Below are positions 1-7,498 of a stretch of 17,503 nt of DNA, one piece after another. The notes beneath the pieces are model-generated. The model worked only from the letters and a program-made list of their open reading frames with translations, had not been told where the DNA came from and made no database searches. The DNA comes from Lachnospiraceae bacterium (GTDB lineage: Bacteria; Bacillota; Clostridia; Lachnospirales; Lachnospiraceae). Each line of letters begins with the position of its first letter. Within the stretch, counting starts at the first letter, position 1. Location: positions 4,113 to 21,615 of the forward strand of contig JAJPYH010000185.1 of assembly GCA_021205045.1 (NCBI GenBank), given 5' to 3'. Position numbers and translations under genes: made by a program.

Positions 1-3000
1 CTCATGTGTCCGGACTTCGTTTTCCCGTTCTGTCTGACGAATATCCAGCATCAGCTCCTGAAGAGAGCTGTTTAGCTGCGCCGCTCCCTGATCCGGGGAA
101 CTTTGCCTCTCCTGCTGCATCTGAAGAACCTTTTCATATATTTGCCTGGTCTGTTCGGGAATCAGCTCCTCCATGGCCTGTTCCACAGCGGACCGGGCTT
201 TCTCGTCCCGGGTTTCCTTCTGGTAATGCTCTTCTCTGACAAGCTGCGGGTTTTCCAGCGCCTTTAAGCTTTCCTCCCGCATTTTGAGAGAGGCAGGCTT
301 TCGGCCTTTTTCTCTTTGCTGCTCCTGCGTAAGCCTGGCGGTCATCAGCTGCTGATAACGTTCATAATTCTCCACGTTCCTGCGGTTGATTTCCATCAGC
401 TCCTGCATCAGAGGATCCTCGCCGGTCTCAGAAACCGGAGAAGACTCCCGGGGCTCATTTTGTCCGGAATAATAGAGGTTTGTCTCCTCCCGGCGGGACA
501 TGGTGCTGTAAGTATCTCCCATGCGGACAGACTGTAAGGTATCTCCCTGTCCGGTCAGTTCTTCCTCCTGCCCCCGGGCCGGTTCCTTTCCCGCTTCCGG
601 CATTGTCTGATCCGCTGTGAAATAAACTGTCTTCCCGCTTTCCTCAGGAGAAATCGTTCTTTTCACCGCCTCGCCCTGCCTGATGTCCTCCATCTGCCTC
701 AGGATTCTCTCAGAGGTCTGCCGGATGCTCTGTGCAGCGTCCCGGGCTGTGGGCTTTGTTTCTGTTGAAGAAGGCTGTCCCTGCTTTTGATTTTCCTGAG
801 AAACCGTCTCCGGCTCCTGGGAACTGCCTTCCTCCCCCTGCTGATAAATGAGGGTGAGATGATCTCCTTCCTGCCGGGGCCGCTGGGGAAACTCCTGCTG
901 AGGGGCTGCCCCTGAAATTCTCTGACTTAAAATCTCATTCATGTAATGAAATTCCCGCCCAGGCTGTGCCTCCATAAGCTCCGGCTCCGTTTTCTGGTCT
1001 GAAGATGGGGGCGCGGTTTCCGATGGAGTCTTCTCTTTTTTCTCTTCTCTGCCCTGTTGTCTTTCCAGGACTTCCTTCACCTTACGGTCAGTCAGGGCTT
1101 CCTGCAAACCGGCGGCTTCCTTCTTTGCTTCAAAAGCAGACTGCACTTCCGATTCCGGCGTTTCCTCCGCCCTGTAGGTCAGCTCCAGACTGACAGCTTC
1201 CCGAGCCGGCCTTTCCATCTCCCGGCCCGGCTGGGGCACAAGGGGGCTGTATTCTCCCCGCAGTGCTTCCTCCAATACCTGGGATCTCTTTTCCTCCGGT
1301 ATGGGCTGTCCTGTGCGTTCCTGCCCAATTCCGGACTTTGAAAAATCCACCCTTCCTTCTGCGGTTTCCCGCGTCCTTTCCGAACTGGGTGGAACTGTCT
1401 CCTGCCCTGAGCTGTTCAAAGGCCTGTCTGGAAGGGCCGTTTCTTCCGATGCTTCCTGTTCCGGAAATACCAGCTGCATGGGGCTTTCCTGGCCTCCCTG
1501 CTGTCCCCCTTCCCGGAGAATCGTCTCCTCCCGGATATACTCTTTGATCTTCTCTGATCCGAAAGGAACGGTCTCTTCCTTGTCTTCGGTTCCAAAAAAG
1601 ATCTGCGCTTCCTGATGGACTCTCTCCCCGGAGGACGGAGCAGTCGTCTGTACCTGGCCTTCCGCCGTGACTTTCCAATTTCCATCCAGCCTCTCTTCCC
1701 CTGTTTCTGTCCGGGTCTGCGTCTCTGCCAAAAGAGGCTCCTCCAGCCGTTCCGTTTCCTGACGCAGGGATAATTCCATAGGCTCCATTCTCACATTCGT
1801 TCTGTCATCTGAATGGTATACGATGGACAGATACTGATGGAAAAGCTGTTCCAGAATCTCCGTCCTTTCCTGTGTGGGAGCCGCGGGCGCTGTCTGCGCC
1901 GCCTCAGTTTCCCTGAGAATAACTGAACCTGGTTTTGCGGAAGGGAGCAGCCCTGTCTCCGGAACAGAACTCTTTTCCTGCTCCCGCTTCTCCCCCGTCC
2001 CAGTCCCCTTCCCTGTGGGAATGGAGGGCCGACTGACCTGCGATGCCTCAGGCAATGGCATTTCCTGCTCCCTGCCAGCGGTCTTTTTTTCCAAGGCTGC
2101 GGACGGGCTCCCGGTCTCTTTTGCCGTCTTTTGCTCTCTTTCAGGGGTCTCAATCTCCGCCCTTTGCTGCTTTTGCGGCGTTTGCGTCCCTGCGCCCCCG
2201 GAAGCCTCCTGTTCCTCCCCGGAACTCGTTTCCGTGTAGGAAAGCAAAACAGGCTCTCTTTGCTCCCGGGTTCCATCCCCATCCGCCGGAATAACCGTCT
2301 GATTTTCCCAAAGAACCTGTTCGCTCTGATTTCTGAGGGAAAGAAGCTCCCGCAGGGTCTCCAGCTCCTTCTCCTGTGTCCGGATCTCCTGAACCGGCTC
2401 CTCCTGCCTGGCAGCGGCGGACACGTTGGGTCCGGACATGTGATAGGAAAGGCGCTTCAGAGTGTTTTCCGCCGTCTGATACAAGGCGTTCTCCGCATGA
2501 ACCCAGACCTGGGAGGAGCGGATGTTTTTTTCCGACAGACTCTGATACAGGCTGTCCGCCAGATGGAGCAGAATGGCGGAGGTGATCTGGCTGTTGACAC
2601 TCTCCTGGGTCACCTGGGTTTCCTCCGGACCATTCTCCTCATAAAAATTTTCATGCCTGTATACAAAGGGCACCTGTCTGCCCACGGTCTGGGTCTGCAG
2701 GCGGTTTAAGAGAATATGGGACACCATTCTCTGCTGTTCGGAAAAGGCCAGCTCCTGGCCCCTGACCTGGGGCGAATTCTGCGCCGGAAGAGAATAAAAA
2801 TTATTTAAAATCTGATAAATGGCTCCTGTCTGAAGACGATTGAGAATGTCTTCATGCAGGTAGAGCCGTTCCTGGGAGGAATAAGATTCCTGCACCTGTC
2901 TCTGAGAAATGGAACTGTTCTGATACTCCTCCAGCGTCCGGTTCAGTTCCTCCAGATTATTCCAGTACAGATCGGTCAGCTCTCTCACATTCCGGGTTTC

Positions 3001-3381
3001 CTGTTTTAATAAAGAAAGCTGCTTCATAAACTGCTGAATGTTGGTAACGCCGAGCCTGTGCAGCACATCGGTAATGTAAACCCGGTCCTGATAGGTCAGG
3101 TTTACCTCCTCGGTCACGGAAATCCTGTTTAACAGGTTATTGATCACCTCCAGCTTTGTCTGGCGGTTATTCTGAATCCGGGTGTCCTGCAGGATGCTGG
3201 TGCTTCCCCCGCCGTCAATATATATTTCCGGAGGAGACATAACCACATGGAGGAGATCCTCTCTATTGATCTGGGCCGACATGAGCTGATAATTTCCCAT
3301 GATCCGCTGACCGAAGGCTTCGGAAGAGGAGGATATGACTCTGGCGCTTTTCAGTTCTATGGGTGCTTTGATGGTTATCAA
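1..3381 (-). CDS. Very large Gln/Glu-rich protein, partial (no stop in window); possible tape-measure or scaffold role
   Basis: The minus-strand frame starting at TTG 3381 is open to position 1 with no in-frame stop: 1127 codons, C-terminus missing. I chose TTG because its last bases overlap the TGA of the preceding gene (TTGA) and a GGGGGAG ribosome site sits about six bases upstream. Residues 1-310 look folded and helical, with repeated LNRL/LHRL-type segments (NNLLNRIS, ILNRLQTG, LLNRLQTQ). From about residue 315 the chain is low in hydrophobics and rich in Gln, Glu, Ser, Thr and Pro, probably disordered, until charged helical sequence returns near residues 1010-1127. I recognise no family. 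Position after the chaperone-like and tube-like genes matches where phages keep the tape measure, so a length-determining or scaffold role is an inference. It could equally be an adaptor or effector carrier. Confidence 0.85.
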   Translation of the reverse strand, partial: MITIKAPIELKSARVISSSSEAFGQRIMGNYQLMSAQINREDLLHVVMSPPEIYIDGGGSTSILQDTRIQNNRQTKLEVINNLLNRISVTEEVNLTYQDRVYITDVLHRLGVTNIQQFMKQLSLLKQETRNVRELTDLYWNNLEELNRTLEEYQNSSISQRQVQESYSSQERLYLHEDILNRLQTGAIYQILNNFYSLPAQNSPQVRGQELAFSEQQRMVSHILLNRLQTQTVGRQVPFVYRHENFYEENGPEETQVTQESVNSQITSAILLHLADSLYQSLSEKNIRSSQVWVHAENALYQTAENTLKRLSYHMSGPNVSAAARQEEPVQEIRTQEKELETLRELLSLRNQSEQVLWENQTVIPADGDGTREQREPVLLSYTETSSGEEQEASGGAGTQTPQKQQRAEIETPEREQKTAKETGSPSAALEKKTAGREQEMPLPEASQVSRPSIPTGKGTGTGEKREQEKSSVPETGLLPSAKPGSVILRETEAAQTAPAAPTQERTEILEQLFHQYLSIVYHSDDRTNVRMEPMELSLRQETERLEEPLLAETQTRTETGEERLDGNWKVTAEGQVQTTAPSSGERVHQEAQIFFGTEDKEETVPFGSEKIKEYIREETILREGGQQGGQESPMQLVFPEQEASEETALPDRPLNSSGQETVPPSSERTRETAEGRVDFSKSGIGQERTGQPIPEEKRSQVLEEALRGEYSPLVPQPGREMERPAREAVSLELTYRAEETPESEVQSAFEAKKEAAGLQEALTDRKVKEVLERQQGREEKKEKTPSETAPPSSDQKTEPELMEAQPGREFHYMNEILSQRISGAAPQQEFPQRPRQEGDHLTLIYQQGEEGSSQEPETVSQENQKQGQPSSTETKPTARDAAQSIRQTSERILRQMEDIRQGEAVKRTISPEESGKTVYFTADQTMPEAGKEPARGQEEELTGQGDTLQSVRMGDTYSTMSRREETNLYYSGQNEPRESSPVSETGEDPLMQELMEINRRNVENYERYQQLMTARLTQEQQREKGRKPASLKMREESLKALENPQLVREEHYQKETRDEKARSAVEQAMEELIPEQTRQIYEKVLQMQQERQSSPDQGAAQLNSSLQELMLDIRQTERENEVRTHE

Positions 3382-4406
3382 ATCTTCTCCCCCTTCCTGT
3401 CGTTATTGGACAGATAGGAGGCGATGCTGGCGGCGCTTTTTTCCTTTGGCCAGCGTCTGGCCTTTTTCTCCATGTCCTCCTGGCCAAGCTCTTCGACGGA
3501 CGTCACCACGCTTGCCGTAGGCGGCCATTTCTTTGCCCTCTTCTCCATGTCTTCCTGGCGCAATTCTCCGGAGGATGTGACCGCGCTTACAGTGGGCGGC
3601 CATTTTTTCGCCTTCTCTTCCATGTCCTCTCTGGAGCTTTCGGTGGTGGTGACCGCGCTTCGGTTGATGCCCAGATAGGCCTTGCCTGCAGTCTGGCTGC
3701 TCCCCGAATTTCCTGTGGAACTGGCTGAAGCGGTCTGAGAGCTTCCGGTTGTGGATTCACTCTGAACGGTCTTAGCGGTATTTCCTCCGGTGAACATCCA
3801 CTTTTTGGCCTTTGCCTGCATGGCGCTCTGGTCTAACTCCAGTCCGCCCTTCACTGCATCATCAATATGTACGGCTGACTGTTTGCCGCTTCCCTTCTTG
3901 CTGGTGCCGTCAAAGCTCCAGGTCTCGCCTGTCACAAGGCCCGCCAGAGGATTATCTATACAAAACATTTCCCGATATGCGATGGTGGTGGTCTCCGTCA
4001 GCAGCTCACTCTTCTCGGAGTCCAGAGATCCAAATTCCTTCCCTGTCACTGTACAGCCGGTGAAAACGTAGTAACGCACCGTCTGAGAACCCCCGTAGGT
4101 TCTGTTGACCATGAGTATCACCGGCAGCACCAGATCCGTGCCGTTTGTGAGGGGATCCAGCAGATTGACCCCCACATACCTTTCCACCTGAAAGGTAAAG
4201 GGCTGGGAAATGGGCTTGCGGAGCATATGCACATAGTCGTTGACGCCGCCCTCCTGCACATACTCATACTCATTGACTTTGGAAAAGGACCTGACCGATT
4301 TGCAGGGCAGATCATAAAGGGCCTCCACACGAAGGACAAAATTAAAACCCACCGCCGGTTTTCTGTCCAGATTCAGTCCAATATTAAAGCTCAGTAAATC
4401 AGCCAT
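3378..4406 (-). CDS. Second tail-tube-like (gp19 family) protein with repetitive C-terminal tail
   Basis: The first ~175 residues resemble the phage T4 gp19/CIS tube fold: an opening FNFVLRVEAL strand, a KVNEYEYVQEGGVNDY stretch like the tube signature, then PFTFQVERYVG and a VTGKEFGSLDSEKSEL segment near the end of the fold. CIS clusters usually carry several tube paralogues, some forming the first rings on the baseplate. Beyond the fold is a linker rich in Ser, Thr, Gly and Gln and then 25-residue repeats with the core KAKKWPP, unlike a plain tube subunit. That suggests a tube-initiator or adaptor whose tail binds a partner (inference). I prefer ATG 4406, with GGTGG five bases upstream; an in-frame GTG at 4415 is possible but has poor spacing. 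No LysM domain is visible, so it is not an obvious Pvc7-type protein. It overlaps the next gene by four bases. Confidence 0.85.
   Translation of the reverse strand: MADLLSFNIGLNLDRKPAVGFNFVLRVEALYDLPCKSVRSFSKVNEYEYVQEGGVNDYVHMLRKPISQPFTFQVERYVGVNLLDPLTNGTDLVLPVILMVNRTYGGSQTVRYYVFTGCTVTGKEFGSLDSEKSELLTETTTIAYREMFCIDNPLAGLVTGETWSFDGTSKKGSGKQSAVHIDDAVKGGLELDQSAMQAKAKKWMFTGGNTAKTVQSESTTGSSQTASASSTGNSGSSQTAGKAYLGINRSAVTTTESSREDMEEKAKKWPPTVSAVTSSGELRQEDMEKRAKKWPPTASVVTSVEELGQEDMEKKARRWPKEKSAASIASYLSNNDRKGEKI
3402..3626 (-). repeat. 25-residue tandem repeats in the tube-like protein C-terminus
   Basis: Three consecutive units of 75 bp (the last partial) begin DMEEKAKKWPP, DMEKRAKKWPP and DMEKKARRWPK, each followed by a Val/Thr/Ser-rich spacer. 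A more distant copy of the core, AMQAKAKKWMF, lies near codon 200 of the same gene. The Lys/Arg-Trp-Pro core is the conserved part, while the spacer varies. Confidence 0.9.
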
Positions 4407-4422
4407 AGCTTCCACCGCCTTT

Positions 4423-4620
4423 CTATCTTGTGGGCTTCATATCAAGAATGCTCTTTTCTTTGCTCTTTTTGGAGGGATTCAAGCTTTCATTGATTCGTGA
4501 GATCTCAGAACACCATCTCCTGCGCGTCATGTGGTCGAGTCCCATCACATCCTCGCTGCTCCAATGAAAATAATAGGAAATAAACGACATCTCCCGATAA
4601 AGCTCATCCTGGGGATACAG
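4423..4620 (-). CDS. DUF6760 family small CIS protein (Pvc6-position); start unusual
   Basis: The sequence YPQDELYREMSFISYYFHW followed by MGLDHMTRRRWCSEISRIN matches my recollection of the DUF6760 family of small proteins found next to tube genes in eCIS clusters; the exact role is not known to me. Family members usually begin right at the YP..L..E block. The only codon there that could initiate is CTG 4620, six bases after GGGGAGGG, which would give 65 residues. The frame is open further up to a GTG at 4680 (85 residues), but that adds sequence overlapping the Cys-x2-Cys end of the upstream gene. A third option is that no start is used: the frame is -1 relative to the upstream gene, and a slippery AAATTTT lies in the overlap, so it may be made as a frameshift fusion. 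The frame is confident; the start is not. Confidence 0.75.
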   Translation of the reverse strand: MYPQDELYREMSFISYYFHWSSEDVMGLDHMTRRRWCSEISRINESLNPSKKSKEKSILDMKPTR

Positions 4621-4644
4621 CTTTATCCCTCCCCGGTAAAATTT
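4612..4644 (-). promoter_or_regulatory. Candidate programmed -1 frameshift site (slippery heptamer plus hairpin)
   Basis: On the minus strand the heptamer A AAT TTT (4644-4638) sits in the zero frame of the chaperone-like gene at codons N115-F116, following the X XXY YYZ rule. Eight bases later comes a 6-bp stem GGGATA/TATCCC (4629-4624 with 4617-4612) with a 6-base loop. Slipping back one base moves ribosomes into the DUF6760 frame without a stop, giving a 187-residue fusion. The stem is short, so efficiency is uncertain; the same hairpin could instead control initiation at the CTG in its loop. Confidence 0.4.
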
Positions 4645-4985
4645 AAAGGTACCCTGAAAACCTTTCCGCAGTCCGGACACACGACCTCCATGGTGGGAGG
4701 CTCAATGTCATTGATTCTCTGATACATATCCTGGAGAAAGGCCAGATCCGCTGTAAACAGCTTTTCAATCACGTTTGCGGTCACCATCTCCAGCCCCTCC
4801 AGCTGCGTCACCACCTTACCCAGAATCACAATGGTCAGATAGGACGGGTTGCTTAAAACTCTGGGATCTCTGGTGGCGCTGATTTCATCTCCCGCTGTAG
4901 CCAAACGCATCTTTCCTCTGCGGTGAAGCTGTCCCGTGCTGTCCATATATCCCTTCGGCAGAGTAAAATCAAATACAGTTTCCAT
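4623..4985 (-). CDS. Tail-assembly-chaperone-like CIS protein with C-terminal CxxC
   Basis: A 120-residue protein beginning METVFDFTLPKGYMDSTGQ, with MRLATAGDEISATRDPRV and a helical AFLQDMYQRIN segment. This pattern matches small phage-tail-assembly proteins that recur between tube and downstream genes in eCIS clusters; the assignment is from memory of the family. The C-terminus carries CPDCGKVF, half of a zinc-ribbon knuckle; no second Cys pair is present in this frame. ATG 4985 is preceded by AAAGGATG. It follows the tube gene after a 219-bp hairpin-rich spacer, and its end overlaps or abuts the DUF6760 frame. In long-tailed phages the chaperone gene in this position is commonly extended by a -1 frameshift, which the overlap here resembles. 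Confidence 0.7.
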   Translation of the reverse strand: METVFDFTLPKGYMDSTGQLHRRGKMRLATAGDEISATRDPRVLSNPSYLTIVILGKVVTQLEGLEMVTANVIEKLFTADLAFLQDMYQRINDIEPPTMEVVCPDCGKVFRVPLNFTGEG

Positions 4986-5011
4986 ATCTGTTTCATCCTT
5001 TCCGATTTCTT

Positions 5012-5056
5012 TCCGGTTATTACCGGGTCTCGTACACTGGCTCTCAAATAACCGGA
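5012..5056 (-). promoter_or_regulatory. Inverted repeat upstream of the chaperone-like gene, with an alternative hairpin
   Basis: A perfect 10-bp inverted repeat (TCCGGTTATT at 5012-5021, AATAACCGGA at 5047-5056) with a 25-base loop lies about 27 bases before the chaperone-like start. The proximal arm can also pair locally as CCGGT-AATA-ACCGG (5013-5026), so the two foldings exclude each other. There is no T-run after it, so it is not a simple terminator. A role in mRNA processing or translation control is an inference. Confidence 0.45.
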
Positions 5057-5096
5057 CTTTATGCAGGGCCAGGTAATATCGAATGCGCCGTATCGG

Positions 5097-5122
5097 TCCG
5101 GGGCGGTTGAAGGCGCCCCGGA
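5097..5122 (-). promoter_or_regulatory. GC-rich hairpin downstream of the tube gene
   Basis: A perfect 9-bp stem (TCCGGGGCG with CGCCCCGGA) and an 8-base loop lie about 85 bases after the tube stop codon. On the transcribed strand no T-tract follows, so I do not call it an intrinsic terminator. It could protect the 3' end of the abundant sheath-tube message or slow transcription into the low-copy genes downstream. Confidence 0.5.
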
Positions 5123-5151
5123 ACCCGGCTGTTTTTACTTCTTATATTTGC

Positions 5152-5230
5152 TGGAAATCACCAGCTCTTCGTGCTTTCGTTGGAACTCACCGGTTTTCCG
5201 GACATTAGTTTGGAATCACCAGTTCCTCGT
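5152..5230 (-). repeat. Three imperfect ~29-bp direct repeats at the 3' end of the tube gene
   Basis: Copies begin near 5152, 5181 and 5211 on the plus strand (TGGAAATCACCAG, TGGAACTCACCGG, TGGAATCACCAG), spaced 29-30 bases. The copy at 5211 encodes the tube's last residues EELVI; the outermost copy reads EELVIS in another frame. It looks like slippage or a leftover of a tube C-terminus. Confidence 0.6.
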
Positions 5231-5699
5231 AAGCAATTTCCACACTCTCAATGGCCACATCGGAGGTCTTGGCGTCCAGATCCGGCGCATTGTACTTGGC
5301 CACCCAGGCGTTGGTCAGAATCCATACTCTGGTGCCTGTTACCGCCGTGGCAATGGTCTGGGGTGCTCCGCCGTTGATGTCGATCATCTCGATCTGCACG
5401 TTGTTGCGGGGGATCTCTCCTCTCACTTCGCTGACGCACTCCTGAACCCAGGTCTTAAACGCGCTGTCCAGGGTATACCCAAACTTCAGAGTCACGTTGC
5501 CATGCTTTACCAGTCCCGGAATTTTCACCGGAGCCAGGCTGTTGGCGTTGCCCTGACGGAACTCGATCACATCCACCGATGCTTCCACTCCGGTCACTTC
5601 ACTGAACGCGGCCGTACCGGACACGCCGTCCACAGTAACCAGAAAATTCATTTTTATTAAGGGATAGGAAAGCCCCTTACTGTTTTCATATGTCGCCAT
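5205..5699 (-). CDS. CIS inner tube protein (phage tail tube gp19/Hcp-like)
   Basis: A 164-residue protein of the T4 gp19/Pvc1-Pvc5 tube family: hexamers stack to form the rigid inner tube expelled on sheath contraction. Diagnostic features are the start YPLIKMNFLVTVDGVSGTA, the segment FSEVTGVEASVDVIEFRQGNAN, then KIPGLVKHGNVTLKFG, and a beta-rich C-terminus ending ESVEIAYEELVIPN. Length is normal for the family, whose members are about 140-170 residues. ATG 5699 follows AAAGGAGAA with ordinary spacing, 42 bases after the sheath stop, so sheath and tube are co-transcribed. The hairpin-rich spacer just downstream probably lets this gene be made in excess over the genes that follow. Confidence 0.95.
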   Translation of the reverse strand: MATYENSKGLSYPLIKMNFLVTVDGVSGTAAFSEVTGVEASVDVIEFRQGNANSLAPVKIPGLVKHGNVTLKFGYTLDSAFKTWVQECVSEVRGEIPRNNVQIEMIDINGGAPQTIATAVTGTRVWILTNAWVAKYNAPDLDAKTSDVAIESVEIAYEELVIPN

Positions 5700-5741
5700 A
5701 CTCTAATTCTCCTTTTCATTCAAGCTGCATGTACGTGTCAT

Positions 5742-7436
5742 TTATTCCCCGCCGCCGGACTCAGCAGTGTGCTGCGTCACACGGAAGATGACAAACTCCG
5801 CCGGGCGGGACGGTGCGATACCGATATTGCAGATCAGTCTGCCGTTCATGATATCGTCTCTGCTCATGGTGGACGGCCCGATCTCCACAAAATAGCCCTC
5901 CGCAGGTGTGGAACCGGCCAGCATTCCCTGTCTCCACATACTGTCAAGGAAGGAGGAAACCGTCAGACTGACTCTCTGCCACAGGGTCGCGTCGTTGGGC
6001 TCGAAGACCACCCAGTTGGTGTTGGCCTTGATGCTCTCCTCCACATAGATGAAGAGACGGCGGACGTTGATATACTTGAACGCGGAATTACTGCTGGCGG
6101 TTCTGGCGCCCCATACGCGGATACCCTGTCCGGGGATCGCGCGGATCAGATTCACGCCTTCCGGATTGAGAAGATCCTGCTCCGCCTTGGTGTAGTTCAC
6201 CTTCAGGCCCGTGCAGAAAACGATCTCATTGGCCGGAGCCTTATGGACGCCGCGGTTGATATCGGTTCTGGAATACACGCCCATCACCGCGCCTGAGGGC
6301 GGTACGAAATCGCTCTTATTGGAAGAGCGGTCAAAGACCTGAATCCAGGGATGATACATGGCCGCGTAGGTGGAGTCGATCATGCTGCGATATTCAATCA
6401 GATCCTTGATCTTATAAGCCTCCTTGGGCATATCGAAGACTGCCACACGGCTCTTTAAATTCTCGCAGTGGGCTACCAAAGCCACGATCACTTCCGCGTC
6501 GGTGACACCAGGAATGGCCATCATGCTGACCATGCTGTTCTCCAGGAAGGACTGGATGCCTGTACGCTTTCCGGGGCCGCCGTCCTTGCCGATAAAGGTG
6601 GCCGCGGTCACTGTATCCAGGGTACCGTCATAGCCGCCCTCCAGGGTGAACATTCCGCTGGTGTTGCCCTCGCCCAGGATGGCCTCCACAGGGTTGCCGA
6701 TGGTCTGGGGCTGCTCAAAGGACACCTTCACCAGCTCGCTGAGAGAAAGTCTGGTGCCGATATAATTGGAGGCTGCCACGTTAAAGCTCAGCTCCCCGTA
6801 ATTCTCCACCTCGTCGTTGTAACGGATGCTCACATCCACCGTCACAAGATAGAGGACCGTCTGGGGGATGATGCCCGTGTCCACCACATCGGTGTTGAAG
6901 GGCTGCTCAAAGGTGACCGAATTGTCATAGATGGTAGCGATCTTATTGTACTCGCCGTTGACCTCCACCAGATCTCCCTCGCGGAAGCCTGCCACGGTCT
7001 TCGCCACATAGCCGGTGCCCGACTGGGCGATGAGCTGCAGCTTCTTTTTTTCTACGGTATTAAAGGAAACCTGGATGCGGTTGCCCCACTTGCCTTCGTT
7101 GGCCGCTTCCACAGTCAGGATGCCCTTCTGGCAGGAGGCCGCCTTCGCGTCATCCGGAACCACACGGGATACGAAGCATCTGGTTCCTCCATTGATGAAA
7201 AACTGCTCCACGCTGTTGGCCAGGTAGCGGTACTCCCCGTGGGTAAACTCGCTTAAAGATCCTCCGAACTGCTTGGTAAAGCTCTTAAAGCTGGTAACCA
7301 GGGACGGCTCCCCGATGGAGGGGCCTTTCTCCGCAAAGCCGATGAAGCCGGCGGTACTGGTTCCTACACCTTCGATACTCCGGGGAGAATTATCGTATTC
7401 TTCCACATAGACTCCCGGTGTAAAATATTCTGCCAT
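5742..7436 (-). CDS. CIS contractile sheath protein
   Basis: A 564-residue tail sheath. It opens with YFTPGVYVEEYDNSPRSIEG and TAGFIGFAEKGP, the classic sheath N-terminus whose first strand links neighbouring subunits. The C-terminal domain shows VWGARTASS, FIYVEESIKANTNWVVFEPND, LWQRV, FLDSMWRQGMLAGSTP and the closing NIGIAPSRPAEFVIFRVTQ, all typical of CIS/phage sheaths. Sheath subunits polymerise around the tube and contract to drive it through a target membrane. ATG 7436 is chosen: AAAGGAG lies 8 bases upstream and homology starts there. The frame upstream to 7562 overlaps the PAAR-like gene and is not family sequence. Only one sheath gene is visible, whereas many eCIS carry two or three. 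Confidence 0.97.
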   Translation of the reverse strand: MAEYFTPGVYVEEYDNSPRSIEGVGTSTAGFIGFAEKGPSIGEPSLVTSFKSFTKQFGGSLSEFTHGEYRYLANSVEQFFINGGTRCFVSRVVPDDAKAASCQKGILTVEAANEGKWGNRIQVSFNTVEKKKLQLIAQSGTGYVAKTVAGFREGDLVEVNGEYNKIATIYDNSVTFEQPFNTDVVDTGIIPQTVLYLVTVDVSIRYNDEVENYGELSFNVAASNYIGTRLSLSELVKVSFEQPQTIGNPVEAILGEGNTSGMFTLEGGYDGTLDTVTAATFIGKDGGPGKRTGIQSFLENSMVSMMAIPGVTDAEVIVALVAHCENLKSRVAVFDMPKEAYKIKDLIEYRSMIDSTYAAMYHPWIQVFDRSSNKSDFVPPSGAVMGVYSRTDINRGVHKAPANEIVFCTGLKVNYTKAEQDLLNPEGVNLIRAIPGQGIRVWGARTASSNSAFKYINVRRLFIYVEESIKANTNWVVFEPNDATLWQRVSLTVSSFLDSMWRQGMLAGSTPAEGYFVEIGPSTMSRDDIMNGRLICNIGIAPSRPAEFVIFRVTQHTAESGGGE

Positions 7437-7464
7437 ATTTGTTGTTCTCCTTTCGTTTTGGTTG

Positions 7465-7480
7465 TAAGGAATGATCCTTA
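7465..7480. repeat. Short inverted repeat in the sheath leader
   Basis: TAAGGA and TCCTTA, separated by 4 bases, form a perfect 6-bp stem in the 62-bp gap between the PAAR-like stop and the sheath start. It could be a minor leader hairpin or protein site; chance is also possible. Confidence 0.3.
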
Positions 7481-7498
7481 TTCTTCTGCGGCAGTTCC

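Noticed and set aside
1130..2294. Arg/Pro/Gly-rich open frames on both strands inside the giant gene
   Set aside because: They are out-of-frame readings of Gln/Glu-rich codons; the composition is typical of shadow frames.
3402..3626. CRISPR-like array
   Set aside because: Repeats are 75 bp, protein-coding and diverged in codon-compatible ways, without unique spacers.
3378..4406. LysM-containing Pvc7-type adaptor
   Set aside because: The folded part reads as a tube domain and the tail as Trp-Pro repeats; no LysM motif is seen.
5097..5122. Intrinsic terminator after the tube gene
   Set aside because: The stem is strong, but no T-tract follows on the transcribed minus strand; the T-run near 5131 is on the wrong side for that direction.
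5769..7256. Long plus-strand open frames (up to 262 codons) opposite the sheath gene
   Set aside because: They mirror the codon pattern of the sheath on the other strand, lack ribosome sites and do not look like any protein family.
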